From positions 186,001 to 250,000 of the forward strand of contig MU859062.1 of the NCBI GenBank assembly GCA_033297205.1: 64,000 bases of DNA. Reading direction: 5' to 3'. The DNA is from Pseudoneurospora amorphoporcata (lineage: Eukaryota; Ascomycota; Sordariomycetes; Sordariales; Sordariaceae). This document shows positions 35,849-47,273 of this stretch, piece by piece (positions within the stretch are counted from its first letter, which is position 1; each line of letters opens with the position of its first letter). The notes under the pieces were generated by a model. It saw only the letters and a program-made list of their open reading frames with translations, ran no database searches and was not told the origin of the DNA. The position numbers and the translations under genes are program-made.

Positions 35849-36515
35849 TTACCTCTTCCCCTTCTTCTTCTTCTTTCCCTGTCCACCACCTCCCGCCGCA
35901 CCTCCCGCCGCAGGCGTACTCGTACCCCCAGCCGGAGTCGCAGTCCCACTAACCTCCCCCTTAGCCTCCTCAGCAGCCTCACCCATCACCACATCCGCTG
36001 CTTGAGAAGCCTCCTTAGCCTCATCAACAGGCAACGCAGCCATCCTCCTCCCCAGCTGTCCCAGCATCTGAATCAAACGACCCACCTCCGCGGCTTTGGA
36101 GGTCTTGTATTTCAGGCATACCCCCGAGTGCGGGTCGAAGGTCTTCAGCACCAAGTGACCCCTCGGTGGTTTTTGGGTCGCGGTAGAAGTGGCATCTGTC
36201 GACTCTGTGGTCGGGGCGGCGGGAGCGGGGGTGGACTTGGTGGTAGACTTGGAGGTGGTTGTTGACTTGCTGGCGGATTCTTTCGCGCGGCGAGCTTCCT
36301 TTGCTGCGAGCTTCTCGGCTTTGGAAGGGCGGATGGCGGGGCGAAGGAAGTAGGAGGTTGTGACTCTGGTCTGTTGGAGTTTAGATGTTAGGATTGGGTT
36401 ACTGCTAGGGGTGGATGGATGGGAGAGGAGGGGGCGGACATACAGTTTGAGGCCTAGCCTGCAACAGCAAGGCCGACTGGTGAAGCCAGTCCTCTGACTT
36501 TTCGTAGTATGGCAT
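35849..36515 (-). CDS. srp9: Signal recognition particle subunit SRP9/SRP21
   Basis: Predicted 197-residue protein in two exons, 36515-36444 and 36370-35849 (donor GTATGT, acceptor CAACAG, phase 0). The N-terminal block MPYYEKSEDWLHQSALLLQA and the continuation after the intron (TRVTTSYFLRPA) are the SRP9 RNA-binding alpha-beta start. HLVLKTFDPHSGVCLKYKTSKAAEVGRLIQMLGQLGRRM is the second half of the fold. In the family this protein binds the SRP RNA Alu domain and helps slow translation during ER targeting. A Ser/Thr/Pro/Ala-rich insert of about 55 residues separates the two halves. The C-terminal tail is Ala/Gly/Thr-rich and ends in GKKKKKGKR. Fungal SRP21-type proteins are larger than animal SRP9, so the length fits. 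Confidence 0.9.
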
Positions 36516-37687
36516 CTTTGTCGCTTATTTGTGCTGTATGCCAACGGTGCGTAACGGGACGATGGCGATCGCGTGCTGCGCTGCGCGACTGGATTGTTGG
36601 TCGAGGTAGGTTTCAACGCTTTTGATGTCGAGTTGGCTAGCTGGATAGGTAGACAGGTGCCCGATTGATTAGTTGGCGTTTTTTTTGATTGTCCTCAAGA
36701 GTCGGCTGGCGGCTTTGCGGATGCGGCGCGCAGCGAGGTTGAAAGGTGGAATAACTGCGACGGCGTCAAGGCGACGTGATGTTGGAGGTAAGCCAAGGAT
36801 GATGTGGGTTCACCTTGCCCAGACGCTTCCCCCGGGAAGTTTTGGTGCCACGGTTTCGGTGAGCTCTCGCTGGCACGCTGAGGTCGAGGGTGTTGAATTG
36901 GTGGGGTTCACCCCGTCGTAGCTAAAATGCGGGGCGCAACGACAGGGTGCAACAGGGGTTCTGTTTACTTTTTGAGCTTCTGTCGTCTCATACATGAGCT
37001 TCACCAGAATTGTATCAGTCCCATGATCACAAATAGAGCTTCTGATGTTTCTAGGATCTTAATATTCCGATTCATCTAGTTCCTAGACTAATGTCCATCG
37101 TGTCCTGATTCTGAAGCCATGTAATCAACAATTGCAGGCTGGTTTCTCGCCCACATCTTTCCCTATCTCCTCTCTTGATACAAGCCTCGTTTTCCAGACC
37201 GGTTACCTAACAAACTGAACGCTTTAAAGCATGCTAGCTACTCCCATACGCCTGTGAATAATGCAAAAGGGGTATCTCATGTACAATGCATCGAATTCTT
37301 CTTTGGTTGCTGTCATCTTTCATTTCTTACCAGCATGCTCTGCTCTGCCCTGACCAGCAGCATGATACCATCTCAGACCTCCATACATCGCAGTAGGGTC
37401 TTGTGCAGTAGGAACTTAAGCACACCATGGCCTTCATCGTACCTGCTGTCTCCAGTCACCATCCAAGTATGCCGGCGCAATAACTGGACCAATTCCGTGA
37501 TTACGGAGCGATGGATGTCCAGATATGAGGGCAAGTCATGCCAGATGTCTGAATCATCGTCTCATGCTCTAACGGACGCTTCCGAATCAGATCCCCCAAC
37601 TGAATCTTTGCGCTTAACCGGTAAAGCCCGCTCCCGCCTATTCCGTGGGGTACGCCCTGGAGGTGAGGTCCAACCGTTTCCGGCCAC
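36516..37687. other. Intergenic: SRP9 promoter and SWD2 3' flank
   Basis: A 1.2-kb spacer between two minus-strand genes. Open frames that run into the SWD2 gene from here are antisense shadows. No gene is seen. Confidence 0.55.
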
Positions 37688-38887
37688 CTATGAATCGGAA
37701 ACCGGCAGCCAAAACATAAGGTCCTTATCCGCCGTGGCAATCATGTTGAAGCGCGGGTTGTACTGCACGAGGACCGGTTCCTTCTTTCCCTCCTGTGGAA
37801 GGAAATTTGGTTCAAGGATCTTGTTGTTGGGGGTTTGCATGGTGTCCCAGACCAACAGATCCTTAGCCGCGCCCGATACAACATATCGTCCGTCCGGTGT
37901 AAAGCAGCAGTCTCCACTGCTCTCGAGCGCAGCGCTCGTGCCATCACCTTCGCCAGGGGCTGCCCTTCTAGTGCCGCCTTGGGGCTTTCGCAGGTACGCC
38001 TTCAGGTTTCCGTCAATAGCGTCAAAGAGGAAGTGTCCGTTGGTTCGTGTTCCTAAAAGAATATGCTTCCCGTCGTTGGAGAACTCGAGCTTCGTCCAGC
38101 CTCTGAAACAAGCTTCCCCATCGGCCGGCCCCTTCTCCTTCAGGACGTCGATAATCTTGAATGGTTTTACGTAGTTGCGGTAATCGTAAAGGAGGATGCT
38201 GGCACTGGCCGGTAGGGCGATGGCAAAGACAAGGCCAGCAGGGTCCCAGGCCGCTAGGGTGGGGTTGGTGAGGTTGAACCGGGCAACCCAATTCTTACTG
38301 CTGAGGTCCCAGAGCCTGACTGTGGTGTCAAGGCTGCAGGAAAGGAAGTTGTCGGAGCCGGGATGGAGAGCAATGTTGGTAACGGAAGCATCGTGACCGT
38401 CGAAGTAGCGGATGAACGTATTGTCGTGGGTTGCCAGGTAGCGGATTGCGTCTGTTCGCGATCTAGGTCAGCGACAGGCAGTCAATCGAAGGAGGGGGGC
38501 CGTCCACAGTGACACACCGTTTGTCTTGGTGCTTGCATAGATGATGCCTGAGCTGGAATGTGTAAACTTGGCGTGCTTGACGCCGTACTTCTTGCTCAAC
38601 AAGCTCTTATCATGCCGACCTTCCCTAACGTTATATATCTGGATGGTCTCGTCACTTTCGGATGTCATGCATAGCTCGCCAGGGTCGTCAAAGTCGATCG
38701 AGAGAACGTGTGGCTGGGGCCTACCCTCCTGAACACCGTCTCTTTGGAAGAACTTTGTCGGCCTAAAATTTTTGATAACCTCGCTGACCTTGGAGGTACT
38801 GGGTCCGTTAGGCCCGAGTAACCGAGTAACGTTCAGGGAGGGTGTTCCCGCGCCGGGCTCGTCGATGTCCATCGGCGTTGATGACAT
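37688..38887 (-). CDS. swd2: COMPASS/CPF WD40 subunit SWD2 (WDR82)
   Basis: Predicted 377-residue WD40 propeller in two exons, 38887-38518 and 38451-37688 (branch CTGAC, acceptor AACAG, in frame). In yeast and animals this protein is shared by the Set1/COMPASS H3K4 methyltransferase and the cleavage-and-polyadenylation factor. The N-terminal segment VSEVIKNFRPTKFF is characteristic, followed by repeats with ICMTSESDETIQIYNV-like, YLATHDNTFIRYFDGHDASV, GSDNFLSCSLDTTVRLWDL, LLYDYRN and YVVSGAAKDLLVWDT motifs. The C-terminus continues with PVLVQYNPRFNMIATADKDL and FWLP. The length is slightly above the usual about 330 because of an N-terminal acidic/Pro stretch. Divergent from the OAC1-like carrier gene. 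Confidence 0.93.
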
Positions 38888-40103
38888 CGCGGGCGATTGA
38901 TCGTGTTAAAACCGGCTAGAAACGGCCAAGATGGCGGGATAAAAAGATTATCGAAATATATAGTAATGAGTTGGTTGTTTGTTGTTTGGTGTTTGAACCG
39001 TCAACCGCGTTGGTGTTTCTGCCGGGCGGAGAGAGGGAGCTTCCAAGGAGCTGCAGTGATGCGACGGCAAGGTACATACGTACCATGGCTTGGCTGTAAC
39101 CCAAGAACCCTAACCCTTACCGTCCCATGGTCAGGTCCACTGGCAGCTGCATGTCACAGTCGGACAAACTCGAATCATGCCCCCGAATTGGTCATCCCGA
39201 TGCAAACCGTGCAGTCAACTCGCAACTGTGTTAATTGTATCGTGTATTGCCGAAGCCGAAACATCTAGCAGTACGGCAAGATATTCAGCTGAGGTTCATT
39301 CCAGTATGACTGTCTCCAACTTCATTTTCGTCAAGAATTGTCATCCGGCTCCGATTCGGAGACCTGGTGCCGGTGATCACGCTTGACCCTAACCCTCCCT
39401 CACGATTTGATAACGTTCCGTCCCTGGCCCAGACATTTCCATTTCTGATTCAGGGTCCACGTCTCTGGGCCGCCTGGCCCGCCGTAGCTCCGGGCCCCTG
39501 CCAGACCTCAGAAACTCCACATCAATCTGGCGTTAGCGCGCCGAAACCGCAGCACTTACAACTCCTTCGCCCTCGTCGCCATTGGGCACCACCCCAATCC
39601 AAGGCAATCCGAGAGAGAATCTTGACCCAAAGCGCGAGTCGGTCCCAGTCGATCCCTTCTCGATCCCCTTGCCTGCCCACTCCGGCCGACAAACCGGCGA
39701 GGCCATCCTGAAGCTCCAATTTAAATTTCGCAGGCGGCTCTCGGTGTGTGTTCTTCTTCCCTTCCTGTTCCTGGATTGAGAGAAAAGCAAGCGGGCAGTC
39801 AGTCATCGTGTCATTCATTGCCTTTCGTTGATGTTGTGACTTGTTCATCTTTATATACACCTTTCCCCAGATCATCCCGTCATTGCCGTCGTTACTCTTC
39901 CGTGGCACGGTGACACACTCTCCCGCTTCCTCCGACCTTCTCCCGAATTACTTCCCGTGTTCCCCCCTCCGAATACCGGCAAGATTCGGCATTGCGCCTT
40001 TCTTTGACTTTGCGCGCCAACTCCGTCGCGACTAACACCGCAACTCTCTGGGACTGGAATTAGACTAACTAGTCCTTTTTCTTTCCTTACCTTGACCGTC
40101 ACA
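38888..40103. other. Divergent promoter region of SWD2 and the OAC1-like gene
   Basis: A 1.2-kb head-to-head spacer. The right part is CT-rich and probably contains the carrier gene's leader. No conserved frame is seen. Confidence 0.55.
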
Positions 40104-41229
40104 ATGTCAACAACAGCAGGGTAAGTTTCTTTCCACCTCTCCTCCATATGCGCCCAATGCGCGCTTGCGCAAGCCACTCTCAAATCCCCCCCCGCTCCCC
40201 CTTCTTAGCAACCAAGCTAACATGCCCTCTCCAACCCCAGCGCCTTCATAGCCGGCGGCATCGCAGCCTGCGGCGCCGTAACCGCCACCCACCCCTTCGA
40301 GACCGTCAAGATCCGTATGCAGCTCCAAGGCGAGCTCCAATCCTCCTCCTCGTCCCCTCACTTCTACCGGGGTCCGATCCACGGCGTTTCGGTCATCGTG
40401 CGCAACGAAGGACTCCGCGGCATCTACCGCGGCATCGGGTGCGCGTACATCTACCAGATCCTGCTCAACGGGTGTCGTCTCGGGTTTTATGAGCCAATGC
40501 GCCGCACGCTGGCAACGACCCTTTTCAACGACGCCAAGACCCAGAACCTCGGCATCAACATGTTTTGCGGCGCCGCATCGGGAATCATGGGCGCCATGGC
40601 GGGGTCCCCGTTCTTCCTGGTCAAGACGAGGTTACAGAGTTTTAGCCCCTTCTTGCCGGTGGGCACGCAGCATCAGTATAAGAACGCTTGGGACGGGCTG
40701 AGCAAGATTTACAAGGGGGAGGGAGTAAGGGGATTGTATAGGGGTGTGGGCGCGGCGATGATCAGGACGGGTTTTGGATCCTCGGTGCAGCTCCCTACGT
40801 ACTTCTTTGCGAAGAGGCGGTTGGTAAAACACCTGGGCATGGAGGAGGGGCCGGCGCTGCATTTGGCGAGTAGCACGGCAAGTGGGTTTGTGGTTTGTGT
40901 GGTGATGCATCCTCCTGGTGAGTTTCCTTTCTTCCCCCTTCCCCCTTTCTCCAGCTATCCAGCTTCGCTAACAAGTCTCCTACTGCATAACAGACACAAT
41001 CATGTCCCGCCTCTACAACCAAAACGGCAATCTGTACAAGGGCGTCCTCGACTGCCTGGCCAAGACCATCCGCACCGAAGGCTTTTTCGCCATCTACAAG
41101 GGCGTCATCCCCCACCTTACCCGCATCCTCCCCCACACCATTCTGACCCTCAGCTTGGCCGAGCAGACCACCAAGTTGGTCAAGAAACTGGAGGACAGGA
41201 TCCTTGGTCCCCAGACCCGGGTTCTATAG
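40104..41229 (+). CDS. oac1: Mitochondrial carrier, oxaloacetate transporter OAC1 type
   Basis: Predicted 309-residue inner-membrane carrier in three exons: 40104-40120, 40241-40917 and 40994-41229. It has three mitochondrial carrier repeats with signature motifs HPFETVKIR, SPFFLVKTR and HPPDTIMSR. The sequence AFIAGGIAACGAVTATHP, the YIYQILLNGCRLGFYEP stretch and SSVQLPTYFFAKRRL closely match OAC1, which in yeast carries oxaloacetate, sulfate and isopropylmalate across the inner membrane. The first exon codes only MSTTA plus part of a glycine codon. Contact-point residues cannot be checked without alignment, so substrate specificity is inferred from overall similarity. Confidence 0.93.
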
Positions 41230-42247
41230 TTCTATGAGGGGAGGCAGTACAGCACAAAAGGAATGAATTTGGGGAAAAAAAAGGAGAATAGGGGCAAAGG
41301 AGACGGAGGATATAAACCTTAAAAGGAACCGGGAAACGAGTTAGAGAAGAGCGCGGTGCGGTGCGGTAAGGTTGGGAGAGTGGGAAGCGGTGACTTTTTC
41401 AACAACCGAACATATAAAGACTTTCATCGGCAGCGGATATCCTGTTTCTGTTATAGACTTCAGGCGTTATTTTTCTGGCTTCTGGAAAGCGTTTTTACTT
41501 CTCTTTACTTTTCTCCATTCGGCTGTAGGGTAGGGAGGTAGGGGTAGGGCGGGAGGTCAGGCATCATGGGGAGAACTGACGGGACGAATCATATATACCT
41601 TTTTGTTCGTGCTTTCTTTCTTCGGTGCATTTTTTGTGAGCATGGATGATACCTTATCGAGACCTTTGAAAACCTGGATGTTGGATTATACGACGTGGAC
41701 ATTTGCCTTGTCTGTCCTGGCTAAGCGAGCGCGCAATAAGGAAGAAGAGCCACGGCATTTGGGACAACAATGCATTATAAAGTTCTTGGCTATCGAGGAG
41801 TGGAGAGTGATAATGCTCACACCGTGACTAGAAGCTAACATGAGGAGCCTGACTACAATACTACCGCATCAATGGTCCACATGTTTCCCGTATGCTTTGT
41901 GTCTCATCCACCTTATGGCCCTTCATCATCTGCTTCTCTTTGCCTATCATGCGTCGGGCGAGGACGGCTTTGAATATCTGTTTCCTCCTGTGTTCCTCAC
42001 CCGCATCATGTACGCAGGCGCCTCAGTTGTTTCTAAAGGGCCTAATGATCGAATAACAAGACAGGGTAACATGGGTGGCCCATATGAGCCGTCGTAGAAC
42101 ATTCTCAAACATGGGTCTCGTGTACTGAAGGTAAGCATTCTACGCTTACCGGTAATGGTCGTAATGAACTTCGTTTTTGTCGTAACATCTTTGTTAGGTT
42201 GTCTTCTCCTCGTTCGATGGGCCAGATGGAGAAGCGTTTTCTGGTTT
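41230..42247. other. Convergent intergenic region
   Basis: 3' flanks of the carrier and the RRM gene. A GGTGC-like motif recurs near 41355, as upstream of DCP2. No gene is seen. Confidence 0.55.
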
Positions 42248-44065
42248 CTACGCAGTAATGCCAACCCTTTTCTTCGACTGAAAGGCTGCGGCAATTTCAT
42301 CCTCGCCATCATCGTCCAGGTTCAGGAGTTGGAAACGGTTGGCAGGTGCGGCAGGCTTTGGCAGGCTGGCCTCCTTGGGTGGCTTTGGGGCGGGCAGTCG
42401 GTCATAGGGCTGGGCGCACTCATCGACTTGCCAGTCAATCTTGAACGCTTTGTACTTCCTGGGACCATTGTTAGCATTCACGTAGGCAGAAGACATATGA
42501 CCACTATCGATGGGTTGACTTACTGACGACTCATCATGCAAGTCTTGGCGTAAACGGCAATGTGGACCGCATTCAGACTGATGTAACAATTTCCGCCCGT
42601 GAGTTCGACTTTGATAACAGCAAGGTTGTGAATGTGGTCAAGATCCTCTCGAATACTTTCTTCGGTGAATTTGGAACCGCAGCGACGAATGACCAAATTG
42701 CGGGTAGCTCCCTGGGCTATCTTCCCAGCAATATGGCCTGGCAGTACAAATTGGCGGTCACACCACTTGATGTCAACCTGCATATCTGGTCAGTTGATAA
42801 CCTCCAGGCCTATAGGACACACCGACTCACTCGTTTGTTCTTGATGTAAAGGTCATTCTTCCGAACATGTTCGAAGAACTTTCTAGCGTCTGCGGCGTGA
42901 AGAAATGACACTGTTGCAGACCGATCATGGGTGCGCAAAAACACATCCAAAAGCATACCGCCTCGAACAGCATTTGTAATGTCTGCGTGGGTGGTGCTCT
43001 CTGATATGTTGCAGAGCTGCACTGTTCTGGTGCATTGTCGATCGAATTGCTGCTTCTTCGGCTGCGGCTTGACTTCGCTCACTCCCTCCGGAACACCAGG
43101 GCCGTCTGGGGAATAGACTTCGTCGCAGAAAGATTCCTCATCGTCGGGCTCAGCTTCATCAACATCTGCCCAAGCACCTTGGTTTCCATTCTGATAACCC
43201 TCATTGTGGCCGTTGTAGCCGCTGTAGCTGTTATGGCGCTCGTCTTGTTGAGGTCTGGGTGTAAATGTTTTCGGTTTGCCGAAGCCAGGAGGGGATGACC
43301 GAGTGGGTGCCGTGTCTACATGAGTAGTACTTTCGTGTGTCGCCTCAGTCTGCTGCTGCGATGTCTCGGGAACGTGTCCTCCCTGGATGGTAGCGTCATC
43401 TTGACTGAGAAGCTATCGAGTGTGGATTCGGTCAGTTCAACAGCTCTGGGGGTCCCCACGGGGTAGGCTCCATTATATATGGGCCATACTTGTAACCGCG
43501 TGCACCATGGAGACTTACATAAATAGTCTCCTCAACCACTCCACCGCGAATCAAGTTGCGCTTCAGGTTTTCTAGACTCTAATCAGTTCTGACATGTATT
43601 GAAGGTGTCATCCATCTCTCTTCAGCTGGTCTCTTTGTTGTCGCGGTGACAAATCATCTTCAGTGGGTTTCAACTGCCAGTAAACGCACCATACTGCCGG
43701 GCAATGAGGTTGAGGTTGTCATAGTCGGCCTGCGAGAGAGTGACACCCTGACCGTGACCGCGACTAAAAGCTTCGGAATTCTTTAACGGTTATGGCACGT
43801 CAGCTTTACGTAAGCCACGAGTCAAGCTAATTTCATGTTTTTTGCTGGAATGGAACGTACAAACTGGGCCCTGGTAGACGAACAAAGACGAGCCAAAGTC
43901 AGCAACTGTAACTGGATATACCTAGCGGTTGGCGGGACGGGCCACGAGGGATCTCTGGTGTTCTGGAAAAAGAGAGGATGCTACCGTGAACAAAGAAACA
44001 GACAGTACTTACCTTCGAACCAGGACATCATAATATGCCCGATCAATGGTGACGTGCGACTCCAT
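42248..44065 (-). CDS. RNA-recognition-motif protein, seven exons with a 10-nt microexon
   Basis: Predicted 417-residue RNA-binding protein in seven exons: 44065-44013, 43870-43861, 43780-43690, 43571-43519, 43412-42831, 42777-42524 and 42458-42248. Every junction keeps frame. The N-terminal part is helical (IDRAYYDVLVRR, LSQADYDNLNLIARQY, ENLKRNLIRGGVVEETIY). A Gln/Asn/Pro-rich acidic linker follows. The first RRM (RTVQLCNISESTTHADITNAV, then DVFLRTHDRSATVSFLHAADARKFFEHV) is followed by a second (TRNLVIRRCGSKFTEESIREDL, then VIKVELTGGNCYISLNAVHIAVYA), and a WQVDECAQP tail. I do not know its targets. The microexon is needed if exon 3 begins at AAT (43780). Skipping it and using the TAG at about 43765 also stays in frame, giving a shorter N-terminus. 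Confidence 0.82.
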
Positions 44066-47000
44066 GATGTCGGACGTACGACGGAGAAAAGAGGGCAGTT
44101 GGAGATGGAAAGTTGAAGATTTGCGAATTTGATGTTTTCGGCATGCGAGGGGCACGTCAGATAGAAAAAAGGAAACGGATGTTCCCATGGTCCAAACCCA
44201 AGTCTCTAGTCCAAACCCAAACATGCCAAATATCACCTGAGGCTTTCCGGCAGGCGTCAAGTGGAATCGAAGCTCCTTCGGGCCCCTTCCCATACCCCTC
44301 CATCCGCAGAGGTGCCCATTGACTGGCAGTCACCTCGAAGTGACAGAGCTACCTTAGACGACCCGCAGGCGCTGCAACCCACCAAAACAAGCCCCCAGAA
44401 AAGCAGCCAAGCCCGCTAAACCCCGCCAACGCATGGAGATCTGCCCCGCCCAATTTTAGGTTCGATCAAGCGTGCCCAAGCTGCAACCACTTTGAACCAA
44501 AACACACCTTATCTTGGCAAGCGCGACTCGCTAGGTACGTAGGTAGTGAAGGCATATCCTCACGTGCGACAAGCCTCAACGTTAAACGCCATTGAGAAGG
44601 AGGGGTCTGGAACTCGAATTTCCACTTTGACTTTCAGGTTGACATCCATCCCTCTTCTGACCATCAGGTCAGGAGGTTACTCGGATGGCTGGCAACAGGA
44701 GCACCGCAGAAACTGAAGGACGACGACGGCGCCAAGTGTATACGGGCCGCCGCCCAAGAGGCAAGCAGACGAGGCAGATTCGGGGCAGTGAACCACCATC
44801 TCATTGCCCAACAACCAATGGCGATAAGTTGAGTTGTAAAGCTGACTTGCACCACATTCACTGCCGCAACGCGGGCGCACCGGGTGCACTTACGCAGTCC
44901 TCCTCTTCCTATCAGATGTCTTGGGTGGCCGAGGCAACCATGAGAATCAAACCCGCGAATGCGACCAAGCGATATCCCCAACCTCATACCGGCATCTACC
45001 CACGAAACATGCCACGACGGGATGGGATAGGCGTCTTCGAAGGCCATGTGTGTGCTACCGTTTTCCGCCCTGGAAGATGCGATTCAGGCGCTTGTCAATG
45101 GTTTCTTGACACTCAAAGTCGATGCCCATCAACGACACCAAGACCCCAACCCAGGATATAAGGTATAGTCTGCAGGTGCAGTACCTCAAGTGGCTGCTCG
45201 CATAGTCAACCTTCACTCAGCATTTTCAATGCCAGCGAAGGTGAACACCCGGAACGCTCCTCGAGGCGTCGCGTTGCGAAGTCCGCGTCCGTGTCCGAAC
45301 GGGTGCAGGGTGCTGACCACACAATAGCGTCATCACTGAAAAAAGGCCAATTTCGGCTGGCCCGCTGTCATCTCGACTAGCCCGTCCGGCACCCGAACTA
45401 TTTATTGCTCGACTAAAAGCAGGAACCTGAAATTGACAGTCCCCAATCATTCCCAAACAAACTCTGCTATATGCTTCGCATCATCCAGTCAGGCACATTT
45501 ACATGCGTCTGACTTACAGCATTGGGGTTTCCAGCTGGAAGGGAGGCCGGCTGCCGACCCCGGGCATGCCGACGACCACCGGCAACCGCTACGACTTCGG
45601 ATATCTCGTCCTCAGAATGTGGAACACAGGACGCCGATGTTGTCTCGACTGCGGGTCGGAACGGTAGGAGACGCGACACTCGGCGATGTTCGTGCCGCAT
45701 CCAGTGTAGCTATCGGTGTAGATGCCGGCGAAGAAACTGCCTGTGCGAAGGCCCGCAAAGCCTCAACATGAAGACGATTCCTGTGCTCCCCGTTGACATG
45801 CAAGAAAGCTTGTCAGGTGAGTGAAACGACCAGAGTCGGAATCTCGTCTGTCCGGCAAACGAACCACATCCACAGATCTACGCCTGTTGGAGAACCCCAG
45901 TGACTGAGCTAATTGCCCGCCGTCATAACCGGGCTGTACCTTGTGGATGATCATGCGAATCAACGTAGCGTACATAGCGTAGGGATTGCCTCTGTCCAAG
46001 GCATTCTGTGCGACTGGCTTCCAGTTTGCTGTGTTCATCGTTTCCAGCCGTCTGGGAAACGGCATCGGTTGCCTTTATATCCAAGTAGACACTGGGGCAT
46101 TGAAAAAGGGAGATGCGACCACAATGCTGGGATATTTTTAGCTCGCACATGACGGTCTCTTGTTATCCGAGCCGTCCAGGCGGGAGGGGCAAAAGGGGTC
46201 AAACACGAGAAAAGACGAGCACAAGGAGAGTCCAGCCCGTGCTTTGCTGTGGCTCGTATGGCTTCGATACGACCTGAATGGACCCGCCGCGTCGTCTAGC
46301 GGCCAGACACACCCAGACCGGGGAATTTTTCGTGGCATTCACAGATGAGCAGCGGATTTCCTGGTGGGCGCCACAGCAGTAGCCAGAAGAGCTTTAAGAG
46401 GAGAATGCCCAAAACAGACAAGTCCCGAATGTTTATTTGGCCCCTATTGGCCGTCTCACCCGGTGGGCCTTGATCTCACAACCTACTGCTGTGGCTTCTC
46501 TCTCTTTTTCACTGGTGAGTCCTTCCCTGTGTTGGATCCTGGCGGAAAGCTGCAGAGGAGCCGTGGAAACCTCTTTCCCTCCCAGACAAGCCAGTCCCGA
46601 AAGTTGATCAACCATTCTGGTTCCATTTCGCCCATCTTCTCTCCTATCCACTCACCTCATCCCAGTTGCTCTTTCGCTCTCCTTTTGCTGTTTTCAGCAA
46701 CCCTCACATTCGCTTTTCCAACATCCAAACCGTTCGCTCCGTTCGCTGTCTCCCAGCGTTCTCATCATCCCGGATACCCGTCTCTCGCTTATCTGATCCT
46801 GTCGCTGTCCAGTCGAAGGAAGCATTCCGACGCGAAGCAAAGTTTTCCATCCACCGCATCGGTTCACCCAAGTCCACAATTTCCAACCGGCGGCATCCAT
46901 TCCATTGTTCGGTTAGCAGCCAACCGCTAGCTTAGTACTCAGGTCCCAGGCTCCCAGCTTTAGGGGTTGGTCCACCGCACTACAAGCACCAAGACAAGCG

Positions 47001-47273
47001 TCGTACCACGATCTCTCTGTCGCTCAGACTCTTCAAGCCACCGACGACGACGGGTACCACAACACACAAAAGTTATTCTCCGACGTTAAACAGCCTTGTA
47101 TAGGGCATTTGCTGTTCAGCTGTTTATATACATCATTTTGGGGTGAAGCCGTTTTTTGGATATCGGCCTTGGATTGATATTAGTTGCTCGGGCCTCCACC
47201 TCGGGCATATTCATCTGAACGCTTGCTGCATACTGCATAACACACACTCACCACCACAACCACCAACAACACC
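44066..47273. other. Gene-free 3.2-kb divergent spacer
   Basis: The longest stretch without a supported gene. It lies between the RRM gene and the DUF7137-like gene. Frames of 100-190 codons occur on both strands (for example 46364-46930 plus and 45763-46065 minus) but have low-complexity or incoherent composition. The right end is CT-rich and probably contains a long leader. A tRNA A-box-like string near 46290 has no B-box partner. Confidence 0.5.

Noticed and set aside
37254..38174. 306-codon plus-strand frame over the SWD2 locus
   Set aside because: Antisense shadow. The minus strand encodes the WD40 repeats of SWD2 with a good splice model.
46283..46320. tRNA A-box-like string (GTCTAGCGGCCA)
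   Set aside because: No B-box (GGTTCRANYCC) at the right distance and no cloverleaf could be drawn.
46364..46930. 188-codon frame upstream of the DUF7137-like gene
   Set aside because: Composition is Ser/Pro/Phe-rich and lacks any domain; it more likely reflects a CT-rich leader.
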